This document shows positions 23,748 to 35,965 of a stretch of DNA of 64,000 bases, piece after piece; the first letter of the stretch is position 1, and the number at the start of each line of letters is the position of its first letter. Below the pieces are notes generated by a model. That model did no database searches, had not been told where the DNA came from, and saw only the letters and a list, made by a program, of their open reading frames with translations. Source of the stretch: Axinella damicornis (lineage: Eukaryota > Porifera > Demospongiae > Axinellida > Axinellidae); contig OZ007507.1 in NCBI GenBank assembly GCA_963931865.1, positions 1,684,913 to 1,748,912 of the forward strand. The letters run 5' to 3'. Made by a program: the position numbers and the translations under genes.

Positions 23748-26700
23748 CCTATTTGCTAAATGCAACCAGCAAGCAGGATCGCAATGAGTGGATCGAAGCC
23801 ATCAGTAAAGCTACCCCCCACTCGAAAAATAGCCCCCGTGCCCCCAGGAAGGATTTCAAGCAACAGACAAACCCAGAACTGAAGCAGAATAAGGACGAGC
23901 TTCCGCACCCGACATTTACTCAGCGGCAGACCACAGTAGACGAGGCGGCACTTCTGTCCACTGAGGATCAGAATGGCAGTGAGCAGGTATGAAGTCATAT
24001 TTAATGTTGAAATTAGGATTTTAGAGGCACATCTGTCATTCATACTTTACCTATGATGGAGGGACAAGATATCTGCAGGAGCAGTTACGATTTGAAGGGC
24101 GGGTACAGAGTAAATTTAATTATGGCTAGTCTTCTGTTAATGCTGAAAGCATGTGCAATTTGGTAGCAAACTAGGAATGTACTTCCTGTTTACTTCCTGT
24201 TATGCTACCCTTAAATTTTTAGCCGAATGTGGTGAAAAATGATTTTTCTCATCTTCTAATAGGTGATAAACATTGATGACGAGATTGAGCCAAGCATTGC
24301 TATACGGCACGATACTGCCAATGTGGCTGCTCTCCTTGGCGAAACAGTGGAGGAGAACGGGGAACCGGTGACCAGCATTGACGCGGTCCTGGGTCCCAAG
24401 TTGGATAGTGATCATTCTAGCGAAGAGGGTAGCCCACGAAGTGGAAGTCCTGTGGGTGAAACAAAGGAGGAGGAAGACCAAGAGATGCCCGCTGGAGAGG
24501 TAGAGGATGACAGGGAGGGAGAGGACGACTGCCAGGCACCGGTGGAGACAAGTGAATCCGTTCAGACTTCGTTGAATGAGAAGGGGAAAATGGAAGTAGT
24601 TACAAGTGTGTCTGTACCGGTGGTTGTAGTGGCTGTTACTAACGGAACTGAGAATGGGGAACAATCTCCCAAGTCTGAATCCGGTGAAGCAGACAGTGAT
24701 GACAAAACAGCTGAAGCCGAAGCACAAGACCGTGTTATGGAGCAGTTGGAGGCTAATGGTTCCAGTGAGGGTGTTCAATCTTCGGAAGTAATGTTCACCC
24801 ACGAAGAGAATTCAAATCCAATCTCTGTTACAGTAGCCAACATGGACAGCAGTGACAGCACAAGCTCAGATGAAGAAAGCCCAGCGAGTGGAATTCCCAA
24901 TGAGGACAGCTTGCCTCCTGGAAAAATGGAGGAAGCATTAGCATCCCCCCCACCTGCCCCCAGCATCACCATTGAAAGAGTACCCACACTGCAAGAAAAT
25001 AAGAAACCAGAGGTTGAAGCTGACCCTGAGCAGAATGGAAGAAAAGACAGCAGTGGCAGTGATAAGTCCACGGAAGCTCTGGCACCCAGTTGCGAGAGGA
25101 GGAGAAGAAGTGAGTTGCCTGTTTGCCAGGCACATATAATCATGTGACCACCGCACAGCTTGCACACACATTACCCAGATATAGCTCCCTCCCAACAGGC
25201 TGCTAGCTTTCAGTTTCTATCACACACACAGCAATTCAGCAGTCACAACATTGCATGCTGTGTGAGAACCTGCTCACTTGTCACAGGTCTCATGCTGTGT
25301 ATGCAAAACACATGTGATTCCCATTAGGCTTACAGCACTCCTCATTCATAGGATGTGACTAGTGTTAGCTGGAGTATGTCCCTACTGCATGAATTTCAAA
25401 TCGCTAAGTGGTTTCATGGGCGATGATTCCCCAGAGGGCAAGCTTAGAAGGTCTAATCTTACATACCTCTTCCATGAATTGCACAAGTAGGGGGTTGGCC
25501 TGTATCAACTGACAACTAGGCCCAGAGGAGAGTGGGCAAGCCTATAGAGTTTGACCATTACCATTTGGGTACAAAGTCAAGAATCAAGAAGCCAAGAGCA
25601 AACAAGATATTTGAACCATTTTGTGGCTGTGGTCAGTTACTATGGCTCTCACTACAACACATGGGAGTACCTGTTGTACTGCTGTTGCCATACCTACGAG
25701 GAATGTGAGCCCTCTCATTGAGATGGATTCACTATGTAGGGCGATACACACACTTACCCCTCTCTCTTTCTCACTCTCACACACCAGGCTCCACCCCCTT
25801 CATTGAGAAAACAGGGTTCTTGTACAAGATGGGAGGCAACCGGCCATCATGGAAGCTCCGCTACTTTGTGTTGCGGCCAGGAATCTTCAGTTACTACAAG
25901 AAGAATAATACAGTGAGTCAGCATCAATGGAATATTGGTTACATGTCTTAGACATTCACCAGAGATAATTTGACAGCCATCGCGTAGTCTTTACGTTTCT
26001 ATGGTGAAGTTTACTTTCTCATTAATTTTATTGAGTAACATTCCCAAGTAGCCTCGTCCCCAGGCCGTCTCCCGCTCCGCTTTCATGACCTCATACTTGA
26101 CCTTTGAACCCCACTTTTCCTTGCACAAAGGTCAAACATGTGGTCAACAAGGCATAGCGTGAGATGGCGCCATGGCCTGGGGACAAGGCTGATTGTCAAG
26201 AATCTCCAAAGCAAGTGATAAATTCTTTATCCTGTTTACGCTGTTAGGGTGGAATGCTGACCTCCATAAACACTGCCAACACCTTTTGTCATCAGCTTTT
26301 AGATGCATTAAGTTTGATCGGTCTGATGGGTGCCTACAGTGGAGCGCTGTGACCAGTGTACTAGCATGCTGTTAATTGGCTTAGTGCTTACAGCATCATA
26401 CTGAGGGGACCCAAATGAGCCTTAAACGTATCTCTCCAACTATAACAACAGTTTTGCTTAGGAAACAATACCCAGCTGCCAATACACCAGAACACCATCT
26501 AGTTGCATAGAGTGACCTTTCTGCTCTCTCTGGGCTGAGCGAATAGTATCCTCAGGAGCATATAAATGATTCTGAAGGAACTGGTACAGCTGCATTATTG
26601 TTTGTTGCTTAGCAACCAAACTTTGAACGTGAGTAGAATGCTTGAATTGCTATGGTAATGAGCAGACAGGAAAGCATTTGACCGATCATACCGCTTGTCG

Positions 26701-29700
26701 CCCAGACTATAGAACTCCACAACTACTGTCATAGCAATAGGACAAGGTTAGCAACCTTGCACACTCAAAAGTTTTATTGTGAGAAGTTTGAAACCTTTGT
26801 AGCAGCGAGGGAGCTACCGTATGGCGCTTATATTTCGCGGGTCTAAATTTTCGTGAATTGCTCTTCGGGAACATTTTGTTGAAAAAATTTCGTGAATTCG
26901 CGGGAAAAGTGCCACGCCCACACAATGGGTGTGGTGTACTGCACTTGAAGACTAGACCACTTCCTCGGTGCGTTGTATTCTGCGACTCTCTTCCCCACTT
27001 CGACGTTCTCAGAGTTCGTTTTCAGATACCTGGGCGTTCCCCTGACCTTCGCCGCGCCGGATCGAGCTGGCGGCTTCAGCAGTGGCAGATATCGCACATG
27101 ATGGCACCTTTCCCACGGGTGTTCCGCGTACAATAATTTCCGGCACTTAGTTTGCGCAACCGTATGTGGACCCGGAAACTTGCACTTCGACTACTGTTCA
27201 TTCTCCCTGTTGAAGTACACAAACAGAGCCATCAAGCTAGCCATCGCGCACGTACGATGGAATAATGTCCACGTAGCTGTGGGCACACGACACGTGTCAA
27301 AATTTTCGTTGAAATAATTTCGCGAATGACCTGTAATTCGCGAAATTTGCGAAAATTTAGACCCGCGAAATTTAAGCGCTATACGGTATTACACTCCTGG
27401 TATAGAGAAAATTGTGCCGCGTAAATAATTAAATAATTAAATAATTAACGTTTGACTACTTAGGAATGGCCTGCAAAGATTCTGACTACACCGTCGTGAT
27501 CGCTATCATGCACTGTCCTCACCGTACAATTTTGGTGCTGAAACTCACCTTCGTGGTGGAGATACAAGCGCTTTTGTCGTGCCGTCGGCCGCCATTGCTC
27601 GATCGCTCTCTTCGAAGTTCGTCGCCAGTACAGTCATACGAAGGGCCCACAAAAATTCTGACCACACAACCGTAATCGCTGTTGTTCACTGACACTTACA
27701 TGCCAAAACTCACCGTGCTGGCAAAGTTGTAAGTGCTGTTATAATTTCGTGTCTTCCTTTTGGTCGCCATTGCTCGCGATCAACCGAGCGTGGTTGCCAC
27801 GTGGCATGTGTGTTAATTGGAACGAATTGCAATACTTAGCTTGCGCTACGGTACGCGAGTTGCAACTGTACTGGGTTGCAACGCGGCTACTTGAGAGCAC
27901 TCTAAATAATCCTCCCTATTATATATATATAGCTATCATGGTACTTACGTGATGTGTGAGAACTGTCACCTTAGCTTGTGCTACCATTAACCACGGCTAC
28001 CAGGAGTGCGGTCGCCCCTCGTATAATAACCTAGTATAATAAGGAGCTAGTATAATAACCTAGTATAATAACCTAGTATAATAAGTAGCGAGGGAGCTAG
28101 TATAATAACCAACCAAAACCCACACATAGGAGGTCGCCTTTCTGCTTCCTTTAGACTAAGCAAGTGCTTTGGTATTTAGTAAACTTTACACACACCCTGC
28201 TGCTTCCTCCCCCTCCCTCCAGAACACCAAGCCCCTCGGAGTGGTCAAGTTAAAGAACCTTCAAATATTCTTCCCTGGAGTTGGTAAGCGAGATTTGTGT
28301 TCATGTTAATTGCAAGTTCGGGGTTGTCATGGCTATTGTCTGGTCTCCATGTATACGCCATGTGTTCACCATGTGTTCACCATGTGCACCGTACCTTCTG
28401 TAACCACACTCGCAACGAGTATAAGAGGCTCAAACCATATATGTGGTTGGAGTACATTCTTTATGCCACATCAAAAGAAACTGTAGCGTGGATGTGCGTT
28501 TCAACTTCCAATCAGCCCTTAATTTAATCCGGATGCATGCCATCCCAGAATGTCCTGACATTGAAGTGAGGTCATGCTGGGAGCACTATTCCAATAGCTT
28601 TGAGGAAAATTAGCAGCCATTCTATTCCAGGGCCTTGGATTTCAGGCGAGGTGACAGCGTACAAACAGAAGCCTGACGCTTAGTTCTCATAGCACTGCTG
28701 TGTGGGGGGTTGTTGCTTCTTGTCCTAAGGGCTTGCACATGTCTTGCGTGGTCATGGTATCCATTAGCGGATTGGTCAGCCTCAACATGGACTCATTGTT
28801 CCACCTTAACGAGTACACACCATACTCCAGCCCCTGTACAATCTCTGCTACTCTATGGGTTCTACTGTACTGCTCATTAAGATGCCAAAACAGTCGTTGA
28901 TCACCCTCCTCCTCTTTCTTCTGTGCCTGAAGCAAGAGGGGATCTAGTAAAGTAGATTGTCTCCTGACCTCTCTTCATCTGAAGTGAGAGGAGACCTAAA
29001 GGGGCTAATTAGACCTGCCACTTCTCCCAAAGTGTTGTTAGCTGTACTAGAGCAGAGGGCTGCAACAAACTAGATCCTCCTGCTTCAGATGCAGTAGGAG
29101 GGTGAGAGGGGAAATGAGAGGCTGTTGTATTGAACTTGCCCTACTTTGCCGCTCTCGAATTGCTGAGGAACCTTGCCTCTAAGATAGTAAGGTGAGGAGG
29201 GTTCCTCCCATCAGAACACCAACAACTGTTGTACGAGGATTGATAGTTTCAATTGAGGGTTAATACCACAATTCAGATAGTTTAGACTACTGCCGAATCA
29301 CTCGCAAGTTATGAACAAAAGTTTTGGTATCATTAATTCTCCACCCGAAGCACTTGTGGTACTGTGAGCTGATTGGTGACTATACTGCTTTGCATTGTTT
29401 CATTCAGGAGAGCGGAAGCAGTCATTCCAGTTCACTGTCCACACGGAGAGCAGCTGGAACAAGAGGAGCAACTGGGTGATGGCGAGTCAGAGTGAGAGGG
29501 AAATGAAGGAGTGGATTGCCGCTTTTAAGGTACCGTCTTTAGTCTTTGATTAATTTACAGGAATAGATTCTCCTGTGTATCCAATTTAACAAGCCTAGTA
29601 CATTGCAATCCAATCTACTTGCAACAGATTGAAGATCTAAATTCTTTCTAATTCTACGAGAGCGAAGTTTGGCTGTTCTAAGGCATAGACTATAGCACAT

Positions 29701-29885
29701 ACGTAGTCAAGATTTCTACCTCACACTGCAACATTATTTCCGGCTCAGCTAGCACTCTCCGTTGCACCCCTTGACTTTAATCGCCCTTTCCTCTGCAGGT
29801 TGCTGGCATGAAGGTCAGTCCTCCTGGTAGTGACGAGGAGACAGAAGTAGCAGCTACTAGCAATGGCGCCATCCCAACACACTGA
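21718..29885 (+). CDS. Tandem PH-domain protein with long acidic linker (8 exons, about 597 aa)
   Basis: Exons: 21718-21912, 22171-22286, 23746-23986, 24263-25109, 25788-25912, 28223-28283, 29408-29529, 29799-29885. All phases agree and the stop is TGA at 29883-29885. The first PH domain spans residues about 17-125 (GTLLKQGQLHKAFKYRYFVL to NEWIEAISKA, with the invariant late Trp). Residues about 130-465 are a low-complexity acidic linker rich in Glu, Ser and Asp. The second PH domain spans about 470-575 (TGFLYKMGGNRPSWKLRYFV to EMKEWIAAF). PH domains bind phosphoinositides or proteins at membranes, so an adaptor role is inferred. Pleckstrin has a DEP domain between its PH domains, but none is seen here. 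TAPP/PLEKHA proteins are another tandem-PH class. I cannot name the orthologue. The third exon's acceptor is the end of a (CA)n run. Confidence 0.88.
23689..23744 (+). repeat. (CA)n microsatellite that forms a 3' splice site
   Basis: About 28 CA units end in CAG, directly followed by the third coding exon of the PH-domain gene. The repeat itself supplies the region where a pyrimidine tract would normally be. Confidence 0.85.
26049..26190. repeat. Hairpin element of the GCCTCGT..CCCAGGCC family in a PH-gene intron
   Basis: It begins TAGCCTCGTCCCCAGGCC and ends GGCCTGGGGACAAGGCT. Internal sequence such as TGACCTTTGAACCC also occurs in the large family member at 58627-59312. This longer type therefore forms a subfamily. 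Confidence 0.8.
26815..27388. repeat. 574-bp non-autonomous DNA element with about 40-bp terminal inverted repeats
   Basis: The left end TACCGTATGGCGCTTATATT and the right end (inverse of TACCGTATAGCGCTTAAATT) match over about 40 bp, continuing through CGCGGGTCTAAATTTTCG. No transposase is seen inside. It lies in the intron between PH-gene exons 5 and 6. Confidence 0.85.
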
Positions 29886-30410
29886 ACTACTCCTCCTTCT
29901 CACATCTCATACCTGTTTGTACAAATGTAGCATACTACAGTTGTTTCGTTGTTTCCAACTTTTTATTTAGAAGTGCAAATGTGTCACCTGGTGTTTTAAT
30001 CCTTTATTTATTGCAGAGAGAGAGTTTGTGTTTAACCCTGCAATGTAAAATGTCTAGTTTGTCCAGATTTCTTCTTGTGTGTATATGGATGCCACAGTAT
30101 TGTGCTCATGTCTTGTTTGATACAACAATTTGATCGGATTGTGGGCAAATTTACAATTAACATGTTCACTCACAAACACCATAACAAATACAAGTTGTAT
30201 AATTATACAAGTATCTGAACCCAACTCCCGTGTTTACCGGGAGGTAGCACAGACCAATTTTTCCCTGAGCTCTCAGATGATCACATTGATCAGGGATCGA
30301 CACAGTTCTTCTGCCCCTGAGCTTGGGGGACAATGCTGCCATATATGGGAGCCTACCTGAAGGCTGCCCCTTCATAGCCAACCAATCTCCACAAGCTACC
30401 AGTCACACCA

Positions 30411-30526
30411 AGGGTTAGGGTTAGGGCGGGTATATTAGGGCCATGCATGCAGGGCCGGTTATAGATGCGCGCGCGTTTCCGGTACCTATACCTAAAGTAT
30501 GTACTTCCTGCCGGACCAGTATCCAC
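30411..30526 (+). repeat. Dispersed element, copy 1 of an inverted pair with 37381-37509
   Basis: Reading from AGGGTTAGGGTTAGGG through GGGCCGGTT and GGTACCTATACCTAAAGTAT to TGCCGGACCAGTATCCAC, this matches the reverse complement of most of 37381-37509. It lacks the terminal repeat at its left end, so it is truncated. The TTAGGG run is only two units and is not a telomere. Confidence 0.8.
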
Positions 30527-31598
30527 GTCATTTCTGCTTTCCTGTTCTTATTCATTAGGTTGTTACCCTGCACATGCATGTGCGAAGCGGGGTTAAGCAA
30601 TCGAGTTTGTCCGTGGCGTCTGTCTGCAAATTTGTTTTTGAAATCTTGCCACATACACCCTCATAAACCATCAAAATGGAGTCAAACAATAGTAAATAGC
30701 AAAAAAAACTGCTCTATGTGTACATGTACCTGACTGAGTCAAGGAGCTTCGTTTCACTATTCATAACTTTGGCTCCACCTCTCACAGTCCCATCAAGAAC
30801 AGGACACGTAGTGCATTTGGAAACTTCATGCTTCGAGGTGTCGGAGGTGATCGCTAGGAAACAGTATTTTCCCACGATTTATGTACTTCACAGACGTCGT
30901 GACTACTGTTTAGGCTGTTTTTTTCCAGCTATTTCCTATTATTCGTAATATATTTGGACCCACCTCTTCAGCTTCACGTTACGGTAAGCGGTCATGCACT
31001 CCCACACCTTGGATATGGCGAATTACACAGCACCTGTTCGATGCACATCGGCAGAGATGTCACCCAATGGAGGCTGTAGCAAGTGTGTGGCTCCCTCTGT
31101 CATTTTACCATTGTATGACAGTGGGGAATGTGGCGGGACCAAAGTCACCTATAACTAGATGCAGGCAGGATGCGGGTGGGTGGCTATAGGACCATCTTCC
31201 CTTCGCCAGTTTCCAAATCCTTTACCCAGCTTTAGGTGTCAGCAGTGCATGTGAATGCCTGGCCTTGGGAGCCAGGGATGGACTTTAGGGAATCCTTAAA
31301 ATAAATCAAGGATCCCCCCCTCAGTTCTCATCCACACTGTCAACCATAAATTACCCTACACAAGGTAAGGAAATAAAACAGCCTTTAATGGGATGTGAGG
31401 GAATCATGCAGGGGCTAGCTACAGTAAAGCTTGCCTATAGCAGCTTCACAACTATCTATTACCTACCATCTTATCTAGTATCTGTACCAAGCCACTCACC
31501 AGAGCTCATATCATAGAAGTATCTAGTATCTGTACCGAGCCACTCACCAGAGCTCATCCCATAGATCATTGCTGTTGCTATGCACAATGCAATACTTA

Positions 31599-32886
31599 AT
31601 GTCAATGCAATGCATGCAAATGTCATTGTAGCAAATGTCAATGCAGTCAATGTCAATGCAGTCAATGTCAATGCACAGTGTAGCCAGTGTCAATGTACTA
31701 ATGTCAATGCAGTCAAAGCACCCAATGTCACTATAGTCAATGTCAATGCACCCACTGTCAATGCAGCCAATGTCAATGCAGTCAGTCAATGTCGATGCAC
31801 AGTGTAGCCAGTGTCAATGTACTAATGTCAATGCAGTCAAAGCACCCAATGTCACTATAGTCAATGTCAATGCACCCACTGTCAATGCAGCCAATGTCAA
31901 TGCAGTCAATGTCAATGTCAATGCACAGCCAATGTCAATGTAGTCAATGCACCCAATGTCACATTGTCACTGCAGTCAATGTCAATGCAGTCAATGCAGC
32001 CAATGTCAATTAATGCCACCAATGTCACTGCAGTCAATGTCAATGCAGCCAATGCCAATGCAGCCAATGTCAATGTAGCCAATGTCAATACAGCCAATGT
32101 CAATGCCGCCAATGTCAATGCACCCAATGTCGATGTAACCAATGTCAATGTAGCCAATGTCAATGCAGCCAATGTAACCAATGTCAACATAGCCAATGTC
32201 AATGCAGCCAATGTCAATGCAGCCAATGTCAATGCAACCAATGTCAATGCAGCCAATGTCAATGCAGCCAATGTCAATGCAGCCAATGTCAATGTAACCA
32301 ATGTCAATGTAGCCAATGTCAATGCAGCCAATGTCAATGCCAATGCAGCCAATGTCAATGCAGCCAATGTCAATGCAGCCAATGTCAATGCAACCAATGT
32401 CAATGCAGCCAATGTCAATGCAGCCAATGTCAATGTCAATGCCACCAATGTCGATGTAGCCAATGTCAATGCAGCCAATGTCAATGCAGCCAATGTCAAT
32501 GTAGCCAATGTCAATGCAGCCAATGTCAATGCAGCCAATGTCAATGCAGCCAATGTCAATGCAGCCAATGTCAATGCAGCCAATGTCGATGTAGCCAATG
32601 TCAATGCAACCAATGTCAATGCAGCCGATGTCAATGCAGCCAATGTCAATAATGCAGTCAATGTCAATGTAATCAATGTCAATGTAGCCAATGTCAATGC
32701 ACCCAATGTCGATGTAGCTAATGTCAATGCAGCCAATGTCAATGCAGCCAATGTCAATGTGTCAATGCAGCCAATGTCAATGCCAATGCAGCCAATGTCA
32801 ATGCAGCCAATGTCAGTGCAGCCAATGTCAGTGCAGCCAATGTCAATGCGGTCAATGTCAATCCACCCAATGTCATCAAGTGTCAA
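31599..32886. repeat. Satellite A: 15-bp unit AATGTCAATGCAGCC
   Basis: More than 60 units of a 15-bp repeat with small substitutions. The first 300 bp has a higher-order period of about 123 bp (31676-31785 repeated at 31799-31907). Because 15 is divisible by three and the unit lacks stops, long open frames exist on both strands (about 440 codons each). They translate as NVNAA or LTLAA repeats and are not taken as genes. Confidence 0.95.
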
Positions 32887-32888
32887 CG

Positions 32889-33290
32889 ACAGCCAAGGCA
32901 GGGAGCCAAGCCAAGCCAAACCAAGCCAAGCCAAGCCAAACCAAGCCAAGCCAAGCCAAGCCAAGCCAAGCCAAGCCAAGCCAACCAAGCCAAGCCAAGC
33001 CAAGCCAAGCCAAGCCAAGCCAAACCAAGCCAAGCCAAGCCAAGCCAAATCAAACCAAGCCAAACTAAGCCAAGCCAAGCCAAGCCAACCCAAACCAAAC
33101 CAAACCAAGCCAAGCCAAGCCAAACCAAGCCAAGCCAAGCCAAGCCAAGTCAAACCAAGCCAAGCCAGGAAGCAAAACCAAGCCAAACTGAGCCAAGCCA
33201 AGCCAGGGAGCATAACCAAACCAAGCCTGGAAGCTAAGAAGCCAAGTCAAGCAAAACCAAGCCAGGTGGCGAAGCCAATCCAACTTCAAG
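32889..33290. repeat. AGCCA pentamer array
   Basis: About 80 copies of AGCCA with AACCA and CCA variants, directly joined to satellite A and degenerating towards 33290. Open frames are repeat by-products. Confidence 0.95.
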
Positions 33291-33310
33291 CTTAATCGGG
33301 GAGCCACCCA

Positions 33311-34422
33311 CACCTGTCCTCAGTCAGTCGTGCCACATAAGGGAAGAAATGTTCTTTGCTTCAGACTCTTCAGTTGGCTCTGCTGCAGTACTGGGCTTGC
33401 TAGCACTCCTTACAGATGTGTCTGGATACCTGTTACCTTCCATGACTTCACTGAGGTGTTCTTCTCCTGTTACCATGGTCACACCCTGAACGACAGTTTG
33501 TGCCTGTGAAAGAGGTGCCCTTTCACAGGCACGAACTGTTGTTGAGGAAGTGACCACAGTAACAGGAGAAGAACACCTCAGAGAAGTCATGAAGGTAACA
33601 GGTATCCAGACACGTCTGTAAAGACTGCTAGTACTGCATGTGTCTGGATACCTGTTACCATCCATGACGTATCTGAGGTGTTCTTCTCCTGTTACTGTGG
33701 TCACACCCTGAACGACAGTTTGTGCCTGTGAAAGGGCGCCTCTTTCACAGGCACAAACTGTTGTTCAGGGTGTGACCACAGTAACAGGAGAAGAACACCT
33801 CAGAGATGTCATGGAAGGTAACAGGTATCAGACACATGCAGTACAGTATAACTGGGCTTGCTAGCAATCTTTACAGGTGTGTCTGGATACCTGTTACCTT
33901 CCATGATTTCACTGAGGTGTTCTTCTCGTGTTACCATGGTCACACCCTGAACGACAGTTTGTGCCCTGTGAAAGAGGCACCCTTTCACAGGCACAAACTG
34001 TCATTCAGGATGTGACCACAGTAACAGGAGAAGAACACCTCAGAGAAGTCATGGAAGGTAACAGGTATCCAGACACATCTGCAAAGACTGCTAGCAAGCC
34101 CAGTACTGCATGTGTCAGGATACCTGTTACCATCCATGACTTCTCTGAGGAGTTCTTCTCCTGTTACTGTGGTCACACCCTGAACGACGGTTTGTGCCTG
34201 TGAAAGGGCGCCTCTTTCACAGGCACAAACCGTCGTTCAGGGTGTGACCACAGTAACAGGAGAAGAACACCTCAGTGAAGTCATGGAAGGTAACAGGTAT
34301 CCAGACACATACAAGACAGCTAGCAAGCCCAGTACTGCAGCAGAACCAACTGAAGAGTCTGAAGCAAAGAGCATTTGTTCCCTTACGTGGCACGACCAGT
34401 GACTGAGGACATGAGACAGGTG
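33311..34422. repeat. 1.1-kb foldback structure: four head-to-head hairpins inside one outer palindrome
   Basis: Outer arms 33311-33420 and 34307-34422 are inverse copies (for example GCTTCAGACTCTTCAGTTGG against its complement). Between them a half-unit of about 100 bp (GTCTGGATACCTGTTACC to TTTGTGCCTGTGAAAG) alternates in orientation eight times. This makes four hairpins near 33419-33610, 33640-33835, 33880-34075 and 34110-34305. No coding sequence was recognised. Confidence 0.9.
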
Positions 34423-34659
34423 TACAGACGATACAACATCAAGACGGCCTGGCAATCAGCATCGACAGCTTGCCGAGAATCACCATCACCAGGTAGATTG
34501 GGACAAGATCAAGGTGTTGGACAAGGTGGTAAACAACACCACGCTACTCATCAAAGGAGCCTTCCACATAGTGTAACTAGCGAACCAAGAAAAGCTTCGA
34601 ATGCCTGTACGTACTTCCAATACTAATGCTGCCATGCTCTCAATAACAATTCTAATGCT

Positions 34660-35965
34660 GCTGATACCAATGTCAATGTAGCCAATGTCAATGCACCCAA
34701 TGTCAATGCAGCCAATGTCAATACTGTCAATGCACCCAATGCAGCCAATGTCAATGTCAATGCACCCAATGCAGCTAATGTCAATATACAGTCAATGTCA
34801 ATGCAGCCAATGTCAATGTATGTACCTGATGTCAATGCAGCCAATGTCAATGTATGTACCCGATGTCAATGCAGCCAATGTCAATGTATGTACTCGATGC
34901 CAATGCAGCCAATGTCAATGTATGTACCCAATGTCAATGCAGCCAATGTCAACCCGATGTCAATGCAGCCAATGTCAATGCAATGTATGTACCCGATGTC
35001 AATACAGCCAATGTCAATGTATGTATCCGATGTCAGTACAGCCAAAGTGCATGCATGTATGTACCTACAGGTCAATGCAGCCAGTGTCAATGTATGTACC
35101 CGATGTCAATGCAGCCAATGTCGCACCCAATGTCAATGTATGTGGCCTGATGTCAATGCAGCCAATGTCAAGGTATGTACCCGATGTCAATACAGCCAAT
35201 GTCAATGTATGTACCCAATGTCAATGCAGCCAATGTCAATGTATGTGGCCTGATGTCAATACAGCCAATGTCAATGTATGTACCCGATGTCAATACAGCC
35301 AATGTCAATGTATGTGGCCCGATGTCAATGCAGCCAATGTCAATGTATGCACCAGATGTCAATACAGCCAATATGTCAATGTATGTGGCCCGATGTCAAT
35401 GCAGCCAATGTCAATGTATGCACCAGATGTCAATACAGCCAATGTCAATGTATGTACCCGATGTCAATGCAGCCAATGTCAATGTATGTACCCGATGTCA
35501 ATGCAGCCAATGTCAATGTATGTACCCGATGTCAATGCAGCCAATGTGCCCACGTCAATTGATGTAGTCAAATGTCAATGCACCCAATGTCAATGCTCTC
35601 TATGTCAATGCAAATGCACCCAATGTCAATGTAGCCACCCAATGTCAATGTAACCACCCAATGTCAATGTAGCCACCCAATGTCAATGTAACCACCCAAT
35701 GTCAATGCAGCCACCCAATGTCAACGTAGCCACACCCAATGTCAATGAAGTCACCAAATGTCAATGCAGCCAATGTGCCCATGTCAATTGATGTAGTCAA
35801 ATGTCAATGCTCCCAATGTCAATGTAGCAACAATGTCAATGCACCCAATGTCAATGCTCCCTTTGTCAATGTAGCCACAATGTCAATGCACCCAATGTCA
35901 AAGTAGCCAATGTCAATGTAATGTTGATGTCAATGCTGGCAATGTAAATGTCAATGCAGTCAATG
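34660..35965. repeat. Satellite B: 34-bp and about 19-bp units sharing the AATGTCAATG core
   Basis: 34660-34810 resembles satellite A. 34810-35540 is a 34-bp unit made of GTCAATGCAGCCAATGTCAA plus TGTATGTACCCGAT, with GGCCCGAT and ACCAGAT variants. 35540-35965 is dominated by a unit of about 19 bp containing CACCCAATGTCAATGTA. It has the same orientation as satellite A, separated from it by the pentamer array and the foldback block. Confidence 0.93.

Noticed and set aside
24200..24802. 200-codon minus-strand open frame
   Set aside because: It is antisense to the acidic-linker exon of the PH-domain gene; the sense frame has matching splice phases and domain continuity.
30411..30426. TTAGGG repeats suggesting a telomere remnant
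   Set aside because: Only two to three units, and they belong to a dispersed element whose inverse copy at 37.4 kb has the same text.
31918..33295. Open frames of 433 and 443 codons on opposite strands
   Set aside because: Both are direct translations of the 15-bp satellite and the AGCCA array. Their openness follows from unit length and composition, with no splice or start context.
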